From contig JACPIU010000019.1 of the NCBI GenBank assembly GCA_016187935.1, positions 1 through 64,000 on the forward strand: a stretch of DNA of 64,000 nt. The letters are read 5' to 3'. Origin of the DNA: Bdellovibrio sp. GTDB lineage: Bacteria; Bdellovibrionota; Bacteriovoracia; Bacteriovoracales; Bacteriovoracaceae. Positions 18,567 to 27,252 of the stretch are shown here, piece by piece. The notes below the pieces were generated by a model. That model saw nothing but the letters and a program-made list of their open reading frames with translations, ran no database searches and had not been told where the DNA came from. The translations under genes were made by a program, and so were the position numbers. The stretch's first letter is position 1, and every line of letters begins with the position of its first letter.

Positions 18567-18619
18567 CGCCAATATTGAATCTGGCACAGGGCCTGCAGAT
18601 AGGCGCGCCAGTATTGCAG
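18567..18619 (+). promoter_or_regulatory. Direct repeats and imperfect palindrome before the giant exported protein
   Basis: CGCCAATATTG (18567-18577) recurs as CGCCAGTATTG (18606-18616), 39 bases apart and 10 of 11 identical. The second copy overlaps an imperfect palindrome with arms CTGCA/TGCAG centred on GGCGCGCC (18593-18619). The position, 57-110 bases before the ATG at 18677, suits an operator. Confidence 0.4.
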
Positions 18620-18676
18620 GGACGCCCACGGCCATAGGAATAGGCCCCAACATCTTTTGTGACGAAGGAGTTTCCT

Positions 18677-21600
18677 ATGGCATTTCTGAAGCTGAATCTG
18701 TTGAGTAGAAAATTAATGGGATCACTGTTAAGTGCCACCATTTTAATGTCATTAGCGGTCGACCCAGTTCTGGCCGATACTCCTCGACCACCATGGGCAA
18801 AAGAATTTTATGGGCCGGTTACATTCCGTTTGGTGGATGATCCCGTGTACGCCGAGAAACAAAATATTTTGGGTGCCCTGCTGACTGAACTCAACACAAC
18901 TAAGGCCTTGCACCAAAGCAAAGTACAATCCTTAGAACAAAAGAATAAGGCCAAAACTCAGAAAATCGCTGAGCTAGATCAAACCAAAAAATCTCTTGAA
19001 GAGAAAAATGATAAATTGGAAAAGAACATTGCCGAAATTCAGACCGATACAGCGCTTATTACTTCTTATGATAATGCCATCGCCGCCGCCACTTCAAACA
19101 TTAGAGTTAAGGAAAACGAACTTATTACACTTAATAACACACTCAATCCTCTTAAGGATCAATTCGCGGAGGCCACCGCCGCCAAAAATGAGAAGCAGGC
19201 CGCCTATGATGCCGCCTTGGCCGCCTGCCAGCAAAGTGGTAACACGGCCTGCAGTGATGAATCGACAGTCATTGTGGCCAAACATCACCTTGATCGCGCT
19301 AAAGAACGTTTACAGTATTTAGGGGAGCAAGTGGCCCACTTTGACCAATTGGTACGCGATGCTCAAACCTCGATTGCCAATTCACAATCCACTATTGCCA
19401 CTTCTCGTACAGAAAAAGAACAAAAACAGGCCCGCATTCAAACTCTCACAACCGAAAATACTAAATTGCGCGAAGAAATTCCCGTCCTGATCACTAAAGT
19501 GGGAGACCTTACACGCGACCTAGACAAATTGACCGCCGAAGTGACAACTCTCTCTCAAGATGTCACACGCATCGGAAATATTGTTACCCAACAAGAAGTC
19601 GGATATGCCAATGAGCAAAATCTTTTTAAACGTCTTGAAGACCAGTTAATTGAAGATGTGCTCTCCGCTAACCGTATGGGTTATGCCAAATCCCGCAGTG
19701 ACGGCCAGCGCGACGGGATTGAAGTCGCCCGCGTCGTGGGTGATGAACTGGGCGAACGCAACGGCAAAGCTGAAGGCGAAAGCCGGGGTTCAGTCGACGG
19801 CCGCGCTCGTGAATATGCCCGTGGAAAAGAACAAGGTGAAAAAGAGGGTGCCATTAAAGGACGTGAAGATGGTCTGGCCCAAGGTGAGCAACGCGGTAGA
19901 GAAGAAGGCCATCAATTGGCCGGAGCTAAAGAAGGAGAAGCGGCCGGATTGGCCCGTGCTGAAAGCTCAGATGCCGCTCAAGTTGGTCGCCGCCTCGGCC
20001 TGCAAGAAGGAGTGCAACGTGCCCGCGTGGAAGGTGAACGCCGCGGACGTGGTGCCGGTGAAGCAGAGGCCATTCAACAAATGGAAAATCGCCAGATTAG
20101 AAACGAAGTCATTCGCGGACCATTTGCCGGAACTTTTGCCAATAAATTAAATCTTCCGGCCTTCCCTGGAGCCCGAGGAACATATCGCAATGATGAGTCA
20201 GGACATTCACGTCGCATCATTCGTTTGGCCTATATTGCCGGCTACTCGGTTGGTTATGACCGTGCTGCCGAAGAAGTTTATTACGCCAATATTGAGTCCA
20301 TCTATACTGAATCCTATAATCGCTTCTATCAGACAACTTACCAGGCGGCGGTCAATCGTGCTTACCCCGAGGCCTTCCGCCAAGGAAAAGACGAACAGTT
20401 CCGCAAGGCCTGGCAACGTGAATTTGATATCTACTATCGTCAGACTTTTGAGGCCTCACGCGCCGATGCGCTGGCCCGCCCAGATCGTAATTCTGCCGTC
20501 TTCAAGAATGCCTACAAAGCAAAGGAAACCGCTACTTTTGAAGCACGCTATCTGCAAATTCGTAATTCAAGTTTAGAAGCAGCTGCGCGTGAAACTTTTA
20601 ACCAAAACATTGCCGCGGAAACAGAGAAGGCCCGTCAACGCCGCCTACAAGAGGTAAATGAAATCTATCAACGTTTCGCTGTGGTTAAATTTCAGTCTGC
20701 TAACATCACTGATATCGGTAACGAACTCGTCGGCATCAATGATAACGTCTATATGCCGGGAGAATCCATCGCTCACAATGTGACAATCACTAACTACTCA
20801 GATGTTGCTGCCAAAGGTCTTACCTTGACAAATGCTCAAGGTGAAAAATTTGTGTTGGAGGACGTACCTGCTCGCGCCACCGTAACCGTTTTAGGTGCCG
20901 GAAAATCGGTTCTTGATGCCAATGCCAGACTTGGTAAGGCCTACAATATTACAGCAGGGCTAAAAATGGATCTCACCAGCTCTGAAACTCAGATTCAGGG
21001 CCGTCACTTTGAATCTGCCGCCCAGAATCTTTTAAAGGGACAGATCACAAGTCAGGTAACAGCACAGTTGCCAGTGCAAGTTACCGGACTCACTCTCTCA
21101 AATCCTTTAATCTTAAATCACCCCTCTCAAGTGGTAACTCAACTGCAGAACATTTCTTCTCGCACCATTAGTGGGCCTATTACCATAAACCTTGATTCAT
21201 CTGCCGGGCGTACCATCTTTACTCAGACCTACGCCAATCTGGATACACTGGCCGCCCAAGCCACTTTGAATCAGGCGGAAGTCTTAATTAATCGTCCTGA
21301 AATGATCTTCCAAGAATTGGATTTCAGCTTAGCACTCTACAAAAATGGAGTGTTGCTTGGTCGTATCAGCAATGTCGCTCGGGATTACGTCAAGGCCCCT
21401 TATGTTGAGCGTTCGGGTCGCCCTGTCGTTGTGCTGAATTCTACTGGCCGTTTCTCTCGTGAATTCTTCAAAGATATTGCCGGTGATCTTGGTGGCATCG
21501 ATCAAGTATCCATTCTTGATCTTGCCGGAGGGGCCTTCCACCAGAACATTCTCGAGCGTCAACTTGCCGGTAAAACGGTTTACGTGATCAATGACCGCTC

Positions 21601-22396
21601 AAATTCACTTGTTGCTCTTCTGGATAAGGCCTTGAATACCAAAAACCTCATGTTTGCCTTCGTCTCCAATGAAACCAATCGTGGAGCTTTGGATGAGGCC
21701 CAAGGACGTCTTGAACACTTGGCCAATGCCACCAAAATTCCTTTTGATCTCGACGGACAGGTTGTGCAAATCGTCTCCAGTTCACCCGAAGTTGTGACTG
21801 ACTTAAGCGTGACAACTTCGCTTATTGAAGTTGATATTCAGAATCTTGAGGTCGTTTCCAAGTTGGAAAACTTACTCAAATTGACCAATGATGAACTGTT
21901 AAGCGAAATCGCTCGCAAGGTGACTGCTGATGGTTATTTCAGTGCCAATAGTGAAACTAAAATGCTCTTAAAAGTTGCCGGTCTCCGTAACTTGGAAGAG
22001 GCCGAAACCCTGGCCGATGTCTATGACCGTAGCTTAGGAGCACGCCATTTCCTATTCTTTAAACTACGCGACAAAAGTTACCTCAAACGAGTCAAGGAAG
22101 ATGCGAATCTATTCGTCAATAAGATGAAGGCAAAGCTTGATTCCGCACCTCAAAACGAGAAACTGGCCGTTGCCCTCGCCGCTTATGCAGTTCAAAATGC
22201 AAGTGAAGAGGCACTTAATGGCGAATTTGGCTTCTCCAAGGCCATTCGTAAAATGCGCAAGGCCTACGAAAAATCGTTTGACGGTCTGCTTGATAAGGCC
22301 GAAAAAGTTCTTAAGTCCCAGTTAAAAAATATCAAGAAACCTCATAAAAAGGCAGCGGAACAGGCCAATCTCTTTAGACCTTTTCCTGCACGCTAG
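18677..22396 (+). CDS. Giant exported coiled-coil protein with four-residue periodic repeats
   Basis: 1239 residues; I know no family for it. The signal peptide (about 1-34) ends VLA-D. Residues about 60-320 are a long coiled coil. Residues 343-411 place Gly at every fourth position with only two exceptions, in a charged Glu/Arg/Lys/Gln background resembling the GxxxG helix of FliH but much longer. Residues 519-591 continue the same period with Tyr, Phe or Trp at most fourth positions, resuming at 609-625. From about 665 the sequence becomes beta-rich (Ig-like, with NVTITNYSD), followed by alpha/beta and helical C-terminal parts. The ATG at 18677 has AAGGAG six bases upstream; a GTG at 18659 lacks one. 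A strong terminator follows. The composition suggests a structural envelope or surface filament protein (inference). Confidence 0.8.
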   Translation: MAFLKLNLLSRKLMGSLLSATILMSLAVDPVLADTPRPPWAKEFYGPVTFRLVDDPVYAEKQNILGALLTELNTTKALHQSKVQSLEQKNKAKTQKIAELDQTKKSLEEKNDKLEKNIAEIQTDTALITSYDNAIAAATSNIRVKENELITLNNTLNPLKDQFAEATAAKNEKQAAYDAALAACQQSGNTACSDESTVIVAKHHLDRAKERLQYLGEQVAHFDQLVRDAQTSIANSQSTIATSRTEKEQKQARIQTLTTENTKLREEIPVLITKVGDLTRDLDKLTAEVTTLSQDVTRIGNIVTQQEVGYANEQNLFKRLEDQLIEDVLSANRMGYAKSRSDGQRDGIEVARVVGDELGERNGKAEGESRGSVDGRAREYARGKEQGEKEGAIKGREDGLAQGEQRGREEGHQLAGAKEGEAAGLARAESSDAAQVGRRLGLQEGVQRARVEGERRGRGAGEAEAIQQMENRQIRNEVIRGPFAGTFANKLNLPAFPGARGTYRNDESGHSRRIIRLAYIAGYSVGYDRAAEEVYYANIESIYTESYNRFYQTTYQAAVNRAYPEAFRQGKDEQFRKAWQREFDIYYRQTFEASRADALARPDRNSAVFKNAYKAKETATFEARYLQIRNSSLEAAARETFNQNIAAETEKARQRRLQEVNEIYQRFAVVKFQSANITDIGNELVGINDNVYMPGESIAHNVTITNYSDVAAKGLTLTNAQGEKFVLEDVPARATVTVLGAGKSVLDANARLGKAYNITAGLKMDLTSSETQIQGRHFESAAQNLLKGQITSQVTAQLPVQVTGLTLSNPLILNHPSQVVTQLQNISSRTISGPITINLDSSAGRTIFTQTYANLDTLAAQATLNQAEVLINRPEMIFQELDFSLALYKNGVLLGRISNVARDYVKAPYVERSGRPVVVLNSTGRFSREFFKDIAGDLGGIDQVSILDLAGGAFHQNILERQLAGKTVYVINDRSNSLVALLDKALNTKNLMFAFVSNETNRGALDEAQGRLEHLANATKIPFDLDGQVVQIVSSSPEVVTDLSVTTSLIEVDIQNLEVVSKLENLLKLTNDELLSEIARKVTADGYFSANSETKMLLKVAGLRNLEEAETLADVYDRSLGARHFLFFKLRDKSYLKRVKEDANLFVNKMKAKLDSAPQNEKLAVALAAYAVQNASEEALNGEFGFSKAIRKMRKAYEKSFDGLLDKAEKVLKSQLKNIKKPHKKAAEQANLFRPFPAR

Positions 22397-22441
22397 AAGA
22401 TATTAGTTAACGCAAAGTAAGCAATAGTCTATCATTCTATT

Positions 22442-22468
22442 AAAGGCCTGGGATTTCCCAGGCCTTTT
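22442..22468 (+). terminator. Rho-independent terminator after the giant protein gene
   Basis: A perfect stem AAAGGCCTGGGA / TCCCAGGCCTTT with a 2-base loop and TTTT tail. It ends only 22 bases before the tex start. Confidence 0.88.
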
Positions 22469-22490
22469 CATTATGATAAGGATCAATTTC

Positions 22491-24791
22491 ATGGAATTAT
22501 CTTCTGAAGTCTTGCGTGATGCCTTGCCCGCCATTGCTGCTGAAACATCTGTCTCAATTGCTCAAGTGAAATGTGTTTTACAATTGGCCTTGGTTGAAGA
22601 ATGTACGATTCCGTTTATGACTCGCTATCGAAAGGAAGTTACCGGGAATTTGGATGAAGTATCAATTGCCAAAATCTTAGAATGCTTTGAAGTTTTCCAA
22701 GAAACAACAAAACGACGTGAGTTTATTCTGGAAACCATCAAGAAGATGGAACTACTCACACCAGAACTAGAAAAAAATATCAAAATGGCAAAGACCCTCC
22801 AAGAATTAGAAGACCTATACGCTCCCTATAAATCAAAGAAGAAAAGCAAAGGCCAGGCGGCCATAGAGGCCGGTCTCTCACCTCTGGCTGATCTTGTTCT
22901 TGCGGCAACCTTGCCATGGAGTCAGATCCAAACAGAAGCGACCAAATATCTTAAAAGCGAAAGCAAAATCAATACCGCTGAGGACGCATTAGAAGGGGCC
23001 CGGGCCATTTTGATCGAGAAAGTCACTCATCACGCCGAGGCCAAAGAAAAACTACGCCATCACTATTGGAGTGATGCTCTTTTTGTCACCAGCAAACGCA
23101 AAGATGCCGAGAAAATTGAAGATTGGCAGAAATACAAAGACTATTTTGAATTTTCGCAAAAAATCAGTGAGCTAAAATTGGAAAAAAATGCCCATCGCTT
23201 TATGGCGATTCGTCGTGGCATGTCCGTCAATGTTCTTTCCGGCCAAGCACAATATCCCAAAGACAAGGCCTGCGCGGTTTTAGCACAATTCTTCATTCCG
23301 CGCACATGCCATGCCAGTGTTCGCCCCATTCTGGAGAATATTGTGGAGAAGGCCTTTACTCTCTCTATTGATCCTTCATTGGACCTCGAAGTTAAAACTG
23401 AACTGAAAAAAAACGCTGATGAATTTGCCATTGATATTTTCGGAAAAAATTTAAAAAATCTTCTGCTTCAACCCTATCTCGGCCCGAAGTCTGTCATGGG
23501 GATTGATCCGGGAATCCGCACTGGTTGCAAAGTGGCGGTGGTGGATTTAACCGGGAAATTTCTCTTTGATTATGTTCTTTATCCAGATCGTAATCCTGAT
23601 GAATCGGCCCGAATAATTGAGGCGTTATGTGACAAATTTAAAATTCAGCATATCGCTATCGGAAACGGCACCCATGGTCGGGAAACGCTGCGGTTCTTAG
23701 AAGAAAGCGTTTCTTGCGTGAAAGCAGCAACCGTTCATGCCACTTTGGTAAGTGAAGCTGGCGCCAGTGTTTATTCGGCATCAGAAATTGCGCGGGAAGA
23801 ATTTCCCGACAAGGATGCGACAGTGCGTGGAGCAATTTCCATTGCTCGTCGCTTTCAAGACCCGCTGGCAGAATTGGTGAAGATCGACCCCAAATCTATC
23901 GGCGTCGGCCAATATCAACATGATGTCAATCAAGTCAAACTAAAAAAATCATTACAAACGGTGGTAGAAAGTTGTGTTAACTTTTGTGGTGTTGACCTCA
24001 ATACCGCCTCAGCGCCGCTCTTGAGTTTTATTTCAGGCATCGGACCGAGCATGGCCAAAAACATTGTCAAATATCGGGAAGAAAAAGGCCCTTTTAAGGA
24101 CCGACAAGAATTGCTCAAAATCGGCCGCTTCACTCAAAAAATTTTTCAGCAAGCAGCCGGGTTTTTACGTATTTACAATGGGGAAAATCCCTTGGATGCG
24201 ACCTTCATTCACCCGGAAACGTATCCGGTCTTGGAAGAGTGGGCAAAAACTAACAACATGACCATCAAGACTCTGACAAATGAGCAATCGGTCATTCAAC
24301 AATTTGCTACAGATACGAAGGTGCGCGCGAAGTTAGGCGACTTCACTCACCAGGATATTGTTAAATCAATCCAGGCACCAGTGCAAGACCCACGTTCGAC
24401 CTTTAAGTCTACTGAATTTAGAAAAGATGCCGGTCGAATTGAAGATTTAAAAATTGGCGAATGGTATCCGGGGATTGTGAATAACATCACCCAGTTTGGT
24501 GCCTTTGTGGATATCGGAGTCAAAGAATCAGGTCTCCTACACATTTCGCAAATTGCCAATAAATTCGTCACCAATCCTATGGAAGAACTTAAGGTGGGAG
24601 AAGAAGTGAAGGTAAAAATTTTGGCAATTGATTTTGAGCGCAAACGAATTTCCCTTACAAGAAGAACTGAAACCTCTGCGCCAGAGACACCGCCGGCGCC
24701 ATCGGCAAATCACGGCAAGCATATTCCAAAAAATGAAACTGCGGTCAAAAACAATGCTTTTGCTTCACTTAAAAACTTCAAACTGAGATGA
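22491..24791 (+). CDS. tex: Tex family RNA-binding transcription accessory protein
   Basis: A conserved nucleic-acid-binding protein of the Tex/Spt6 group, thought to act with RNA polymerase. Order of domains: helical N-terminus with TIPFMTRYRKE, a YqgF-like fold beginning MGIDPGIRTGCKVAVVD near 330, the conserved segments SEAGASVYSASE and GVGQYQHDV near 420-475, helix-hairpin-helix repeats (SGIGPSMAKNIVKYRE), and a C-terminal S1 domain (WYPGIVNNITQFGAFVDIGV, near 660). The 766-residue length is typical. The ATG at 22491 has AAGG nine bases upstream; an ATG at 22473 sits at the foot of a terminator with no ribosome site. Confidence 0.95.
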   Translation: MELSSEVLRDALPAIAAETSVSIAQVKCVLQLALVEECTIPFMTRYRKEVTGNLDEVSIAKILECFEVFQETTKRREFILETIKKMELLTPELEKNIKMAKTLQELEDLYAPYKSKKKSKGQAAIEAGLSPLADLVLAATLPWSQIQTEATKYLKSESKINTAEDALEGARAILIEKVTHHAEAKEKLRHHYWSDALFVTSKRKDAEKIEDWQKYKDYFEFSQKISELKLEKNAHRFMAIRRGMSVNVLSGQAQYPKDKACAVLAQFFIPRTCHASVRPILENIVEKAFTLSIDPSLDLEVKTELKKNADEFAIDIFGKNLKNLLLQPYLGPKSVMGIDPGIRTGCKVAVVDLTGKFLFDYVLYPDRNPDESARIIEALCDKFKIQHIAIGNGTHGRETLRFLEESVSCVKAATVHATLVSEAGASVYSASEIAREEFPDKDATVRGAISIARRFQDPLAELVKIDPKSIGVGQYQHDVNQVKLKKSLQTVVESCVNFCGVDLNTASAPLLSFISGIGPSMAKNIVKYREEKGPFKDRQELLKIGRFTQKIFQQAAGFLRIYNGENPLDATFIHPETYPVLEEWAKTNNMTIKTLTNEQSVIQQFATDTKVRAKLGDFTHQDIVKSIQAPVQDPRSTFKSTEFRKDAGRIEDLKIGEWYPGIVNNITQFGAFVDIGVKESGLLHISQIANKFVTNPMEELKVGEEVKVKILAIDFERKRISLTRRTETSAPETPPAPSANHGKHIPKNETAVKNNAFASLKNFKLR

Positions 24792-24795
24792 GCCA

Positions 24796-26043
24796 GTGAA
24801 AATTATCATCCCTCTAATCACCTTTTTACTACAACTCTATGGCGTTCCGGCCTTCGCCATTATTTGGAAAAATATGGACGTCAGCGTGGAAGTCTTTGCT
24901 GACAAAAAAGCATACGTGAAAGAGAAGCACGATTTTATCTTTGAAGAAGGAGATCAACGCGTGATCCTCCCCTTTCATATAGGTGAAAGACAAACCATTC
25001 ATTTCAAAAAAATCGAGTTAATCGACATCATTAAAAATAAAACTGTCCCGATCACACCTTTACCACCTCCTCCCACCAGCAAAGAAGCAAAACCTACTCC
25101 GGTGCCAGACCTCTATTACATATATTCTCCTCAAAACGTGTTAACCCTTGAGCTGCCGATCAGCGCCAGTAAGACCTATAATATCTCTATTGAATATGAA
25201 ATTTCGGAAGCACTCCAGTCCGTCAAACAGGATTTACAACTCAAATATGTCTGGGGACACCCGAGAAGAAACGGGATTATCAAATATTTTTCTTTCAATC
25301 TCACCGTCCCCAAAGACTGGAGCGTGCTTGAAGGGGCCCATCAAAATATTTTTCGCGAGAACTTGGGAGCGAAAGATCAATTTGCCACAGATTTACATCT
25401 CCGCTCGCTTGTTCCCTTGACTACCGGCCCAAAATCTCTTGTCGAGTTAGATGAAATTTATTCCTGCCAATTGGAAAGCAATTTACCCGAACAAATTTTC
25501 CGCGCCTATCTCCCCGATCTCCCTCCTTCGAAAACAGTTTTTCCTACCGTCTATCCTATGTCTTTTCGTCTGAAAGGAACTTATGATGGAACGGTTAATC
25601 TTCAAAGTGTCGGAGTCGAAAACAACATCTCTTTTTCCTTTAGCGAGGAACAACTGGCCAGTCTCGGCCAAAAAAACGTCGCTTATTTCAACGGCCGTTT
25701 TGAAACAGAGAAAGTCCGAATCACGAGTAAACTCAATGCTATTACCCATGCTATCCTCTTTGCTTCAATTAATCTCTATGCCCAAAAAGAATTGGAAACT
25801 GGCAAAACAGTTCACTTCACCAATACAGAGCCCAGTGCACCGGCAAAATTCTTTGATGTAACATCACTGGATGAATCTTTGACCATCATGGCCAATACTT
25901 TAAAAATATCACTGCGCAATCCTGTGATTACGGAAATCGAGGGCCTTAAGATGCTCACAAATGCCCCCGCAGGATTACTATCTGATAGCGATATTAGCAG
26001 TATTGCTTTTACGTTTAATTTAACTTCATGCAAGAAGATCTAG
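24796..26043 (+). CDS. Exported beta-rich protein of unknown function
   Basis: 415 residues with a signal peptide (about 1-21, ending AFA-I). The rest is soluble and predicted beta-rich, with a Pro-rich linker near residue 95 (PLPPPPTSK). The first mature 60 residues, with a strand pattern ending V-K-E-K-H-D-F-x-F, loosely recall the start of DUF2207-type proteins, but the match is weak. The GTG start at 24796 lies 4 bases after the tex stop, preceded by GAGATGAG overlapping it, so it is probably co-transcribed with tex. It converges with the LolC/E-like gene 3 bases away. Confidence 0.65.
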   Translation: MKIIIPLITFLLQLYGVPAFAIIWKNMDVSVEVFADKKAYVKEKHDFIFEEGDQRVILPFHIGERQTIHFKKIELIDIIKNKTVPITPLPPPPTSKEAKPTPVPDLYYIYSPQNVLTLELPISASKTYNISIEYEISEALQSVKQDLQLKYVWGHPRRNGIIKYFSFNLTVPKDWSVLEGAHQNIFRENLGAKDQFATDLHLRSLVPLTTGPKSLVELDEIYSCQLESNLPEQIFRAYLPDLPPSKTVFPTVYPMSFRLKGTYDGTVNLQSVGVENNISFSFSEEQLASLGQKNVAYFNGRFETEKVRITSKLNAITHAILFASINLYAQKELETGKTVHFTNTEPSAPAKFFDVTSLDESLTIMANTLKISLRNPVITEIEGLKMLTNAPAGLLSDSDISSIAFTFNLTSCKKI

Positions 26044-26046
26044 ACA

Positions 26047-27225
26047 CTAGCGTCCGACAGAACGTAAATACTCAAGAAAGTTTAATTTTTTAAACTGAAC
26101 CAGCGACCAACTGACCAGCAACAGATAAATAAGACAGGGTAAGGCCAAGCCTATGATCACGGCCCAAGGTCCGTAATGAATGGGAATTTTTCTTTCCACA
26201 AAGACGGCCGGCATGATCTCCAACGAAGAAGAATCAAGGATTTTAAGAAGGCCCATACCAATCAGGACTCCCAAGATGATAAAAATAGGCCCAAAAATCC
26301 CAAAGAAATTACGATACAATTTCTGAATGGTCTGCTCACTGGCGCCAAGAATCCACAACGCCGTCAAATCAACTTTAATCTTATCAAGATAAATATGCAC
26401 ACCTGCTACAATGCAAAGAGAAATCAAAATGGTCATAGAAGCGAACAAAAAGGCCATCACGGTAGTTTCCAGTCGCAAAGCATAAACTAAAGCACTATTT
26501 TGTTCTTCCCACGAAATATAGCGCAAATTACGCGCGAATTCAGGTGCGGTTTGGGAAAATTTATCCAGATCGAAATCCCTGGATAAAGATAAATCAAACA
26601 AACGTAGGCGATTATATTTTTTCATTTTTATCAAATTCCAGATCGATTCGACCGGAGGCCATACATGAAGTGTATCGACCTCTGGCACATTGCTGGAAAC
26701 CAATCCGGAAATCGAGAGACTAATCATCCGCTGGGTGTCGCCCAAAAGGGAATCCACCACCCCAGGCGCAATCAAATTTATTTGCTCGCCTTCACTTGCC
26801 TTGAGTTTCATCGCCAAATCGAAGGGCACCACTAGTCCGCGACGATGCCCATTTAAAATCTGTGGGAGCATATTTTCCGACCAGCTAATCCCATGGGCCA
26901 CAACAGGAAACAGAGCGTTTCCAGAACGTGCTAAAAGTTCAATCTCATACTCTAATCGCGCCGGCACTTTTTGCTTGGTCAGAAAATCATGCAGTTGGGA
27001 GGTTTGTTCGAGCGTTAAATGATCTATTATAAAGTGGCCGTCACCCAGCACCGCCTTCGAACGCAGAATCAGATTGCGTTGCAATCCACCCATTACTCCC
27101 TGCAAAGTCATAAGCGAAAAAGAAGAAATGGCCAATCCGAAGGCCGCCAGAACGAGCAGCTTCTGCCTTGATCTGGCCTGAAAAATAGAACTCAAGAAAT
27201 GTTTGAATAATTGCTTGGGAAACAT
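26047..27225 (-). CDS. LolC/LolE-like ABC transporter permease
   Basis: A 392-residue inner-membrane permease of the FtsX/MacB superfamily: one helix near the N-terminus (about 23-43), a large periplasmic domain (about 45-260), then three helices near 265-290, 310-335 and 358-380. This is the LolC/E layout, for releasing lipoproteins from the inner membrane toward LolA. No LolD ATPase or second permease is next to it. It lies 27 bases after the fadJ-like gene on the same strand and is probably co-transcribed. Confidence 0.78.
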   Translation of the reverse strand: MFPKQLFKHFLSSIFQARSRQKLLVLAAFGLAISSFSLMTLQGVMGGLQRNLILRSKAVLGDGHFIIDHLTLEQTSQLHDFLTKQKVPARLEYEIELLARSGNALFPVVAHGISWSENMLPQILNGHRRGLVVPFDLAMKLKASEGEQINLIAPGVVDSLLGDTQRMISLSISGLVSSNVPEVDTLHVWPPVESIWNLIKMKKYNRLRLFDLSLSRDFDLDKFSQTAPEFARNLRYISWEEQNSALVYALRLETTVMAFLFASMTILISLCIVAGVHIYLDKIKVDLTALWILGASEQTIQKLYRNFFGIFGPIFIILGVLIGMGLLKILDSSSLEIMPAVFVERKIPIHYGPWAVIIGLALPCLIYLLLVSWSLVQFKKLNFLEYLRSVGR

Positions 27226-27252
27226 TATTGCAAGTACGCGCCAACAGTTTCG

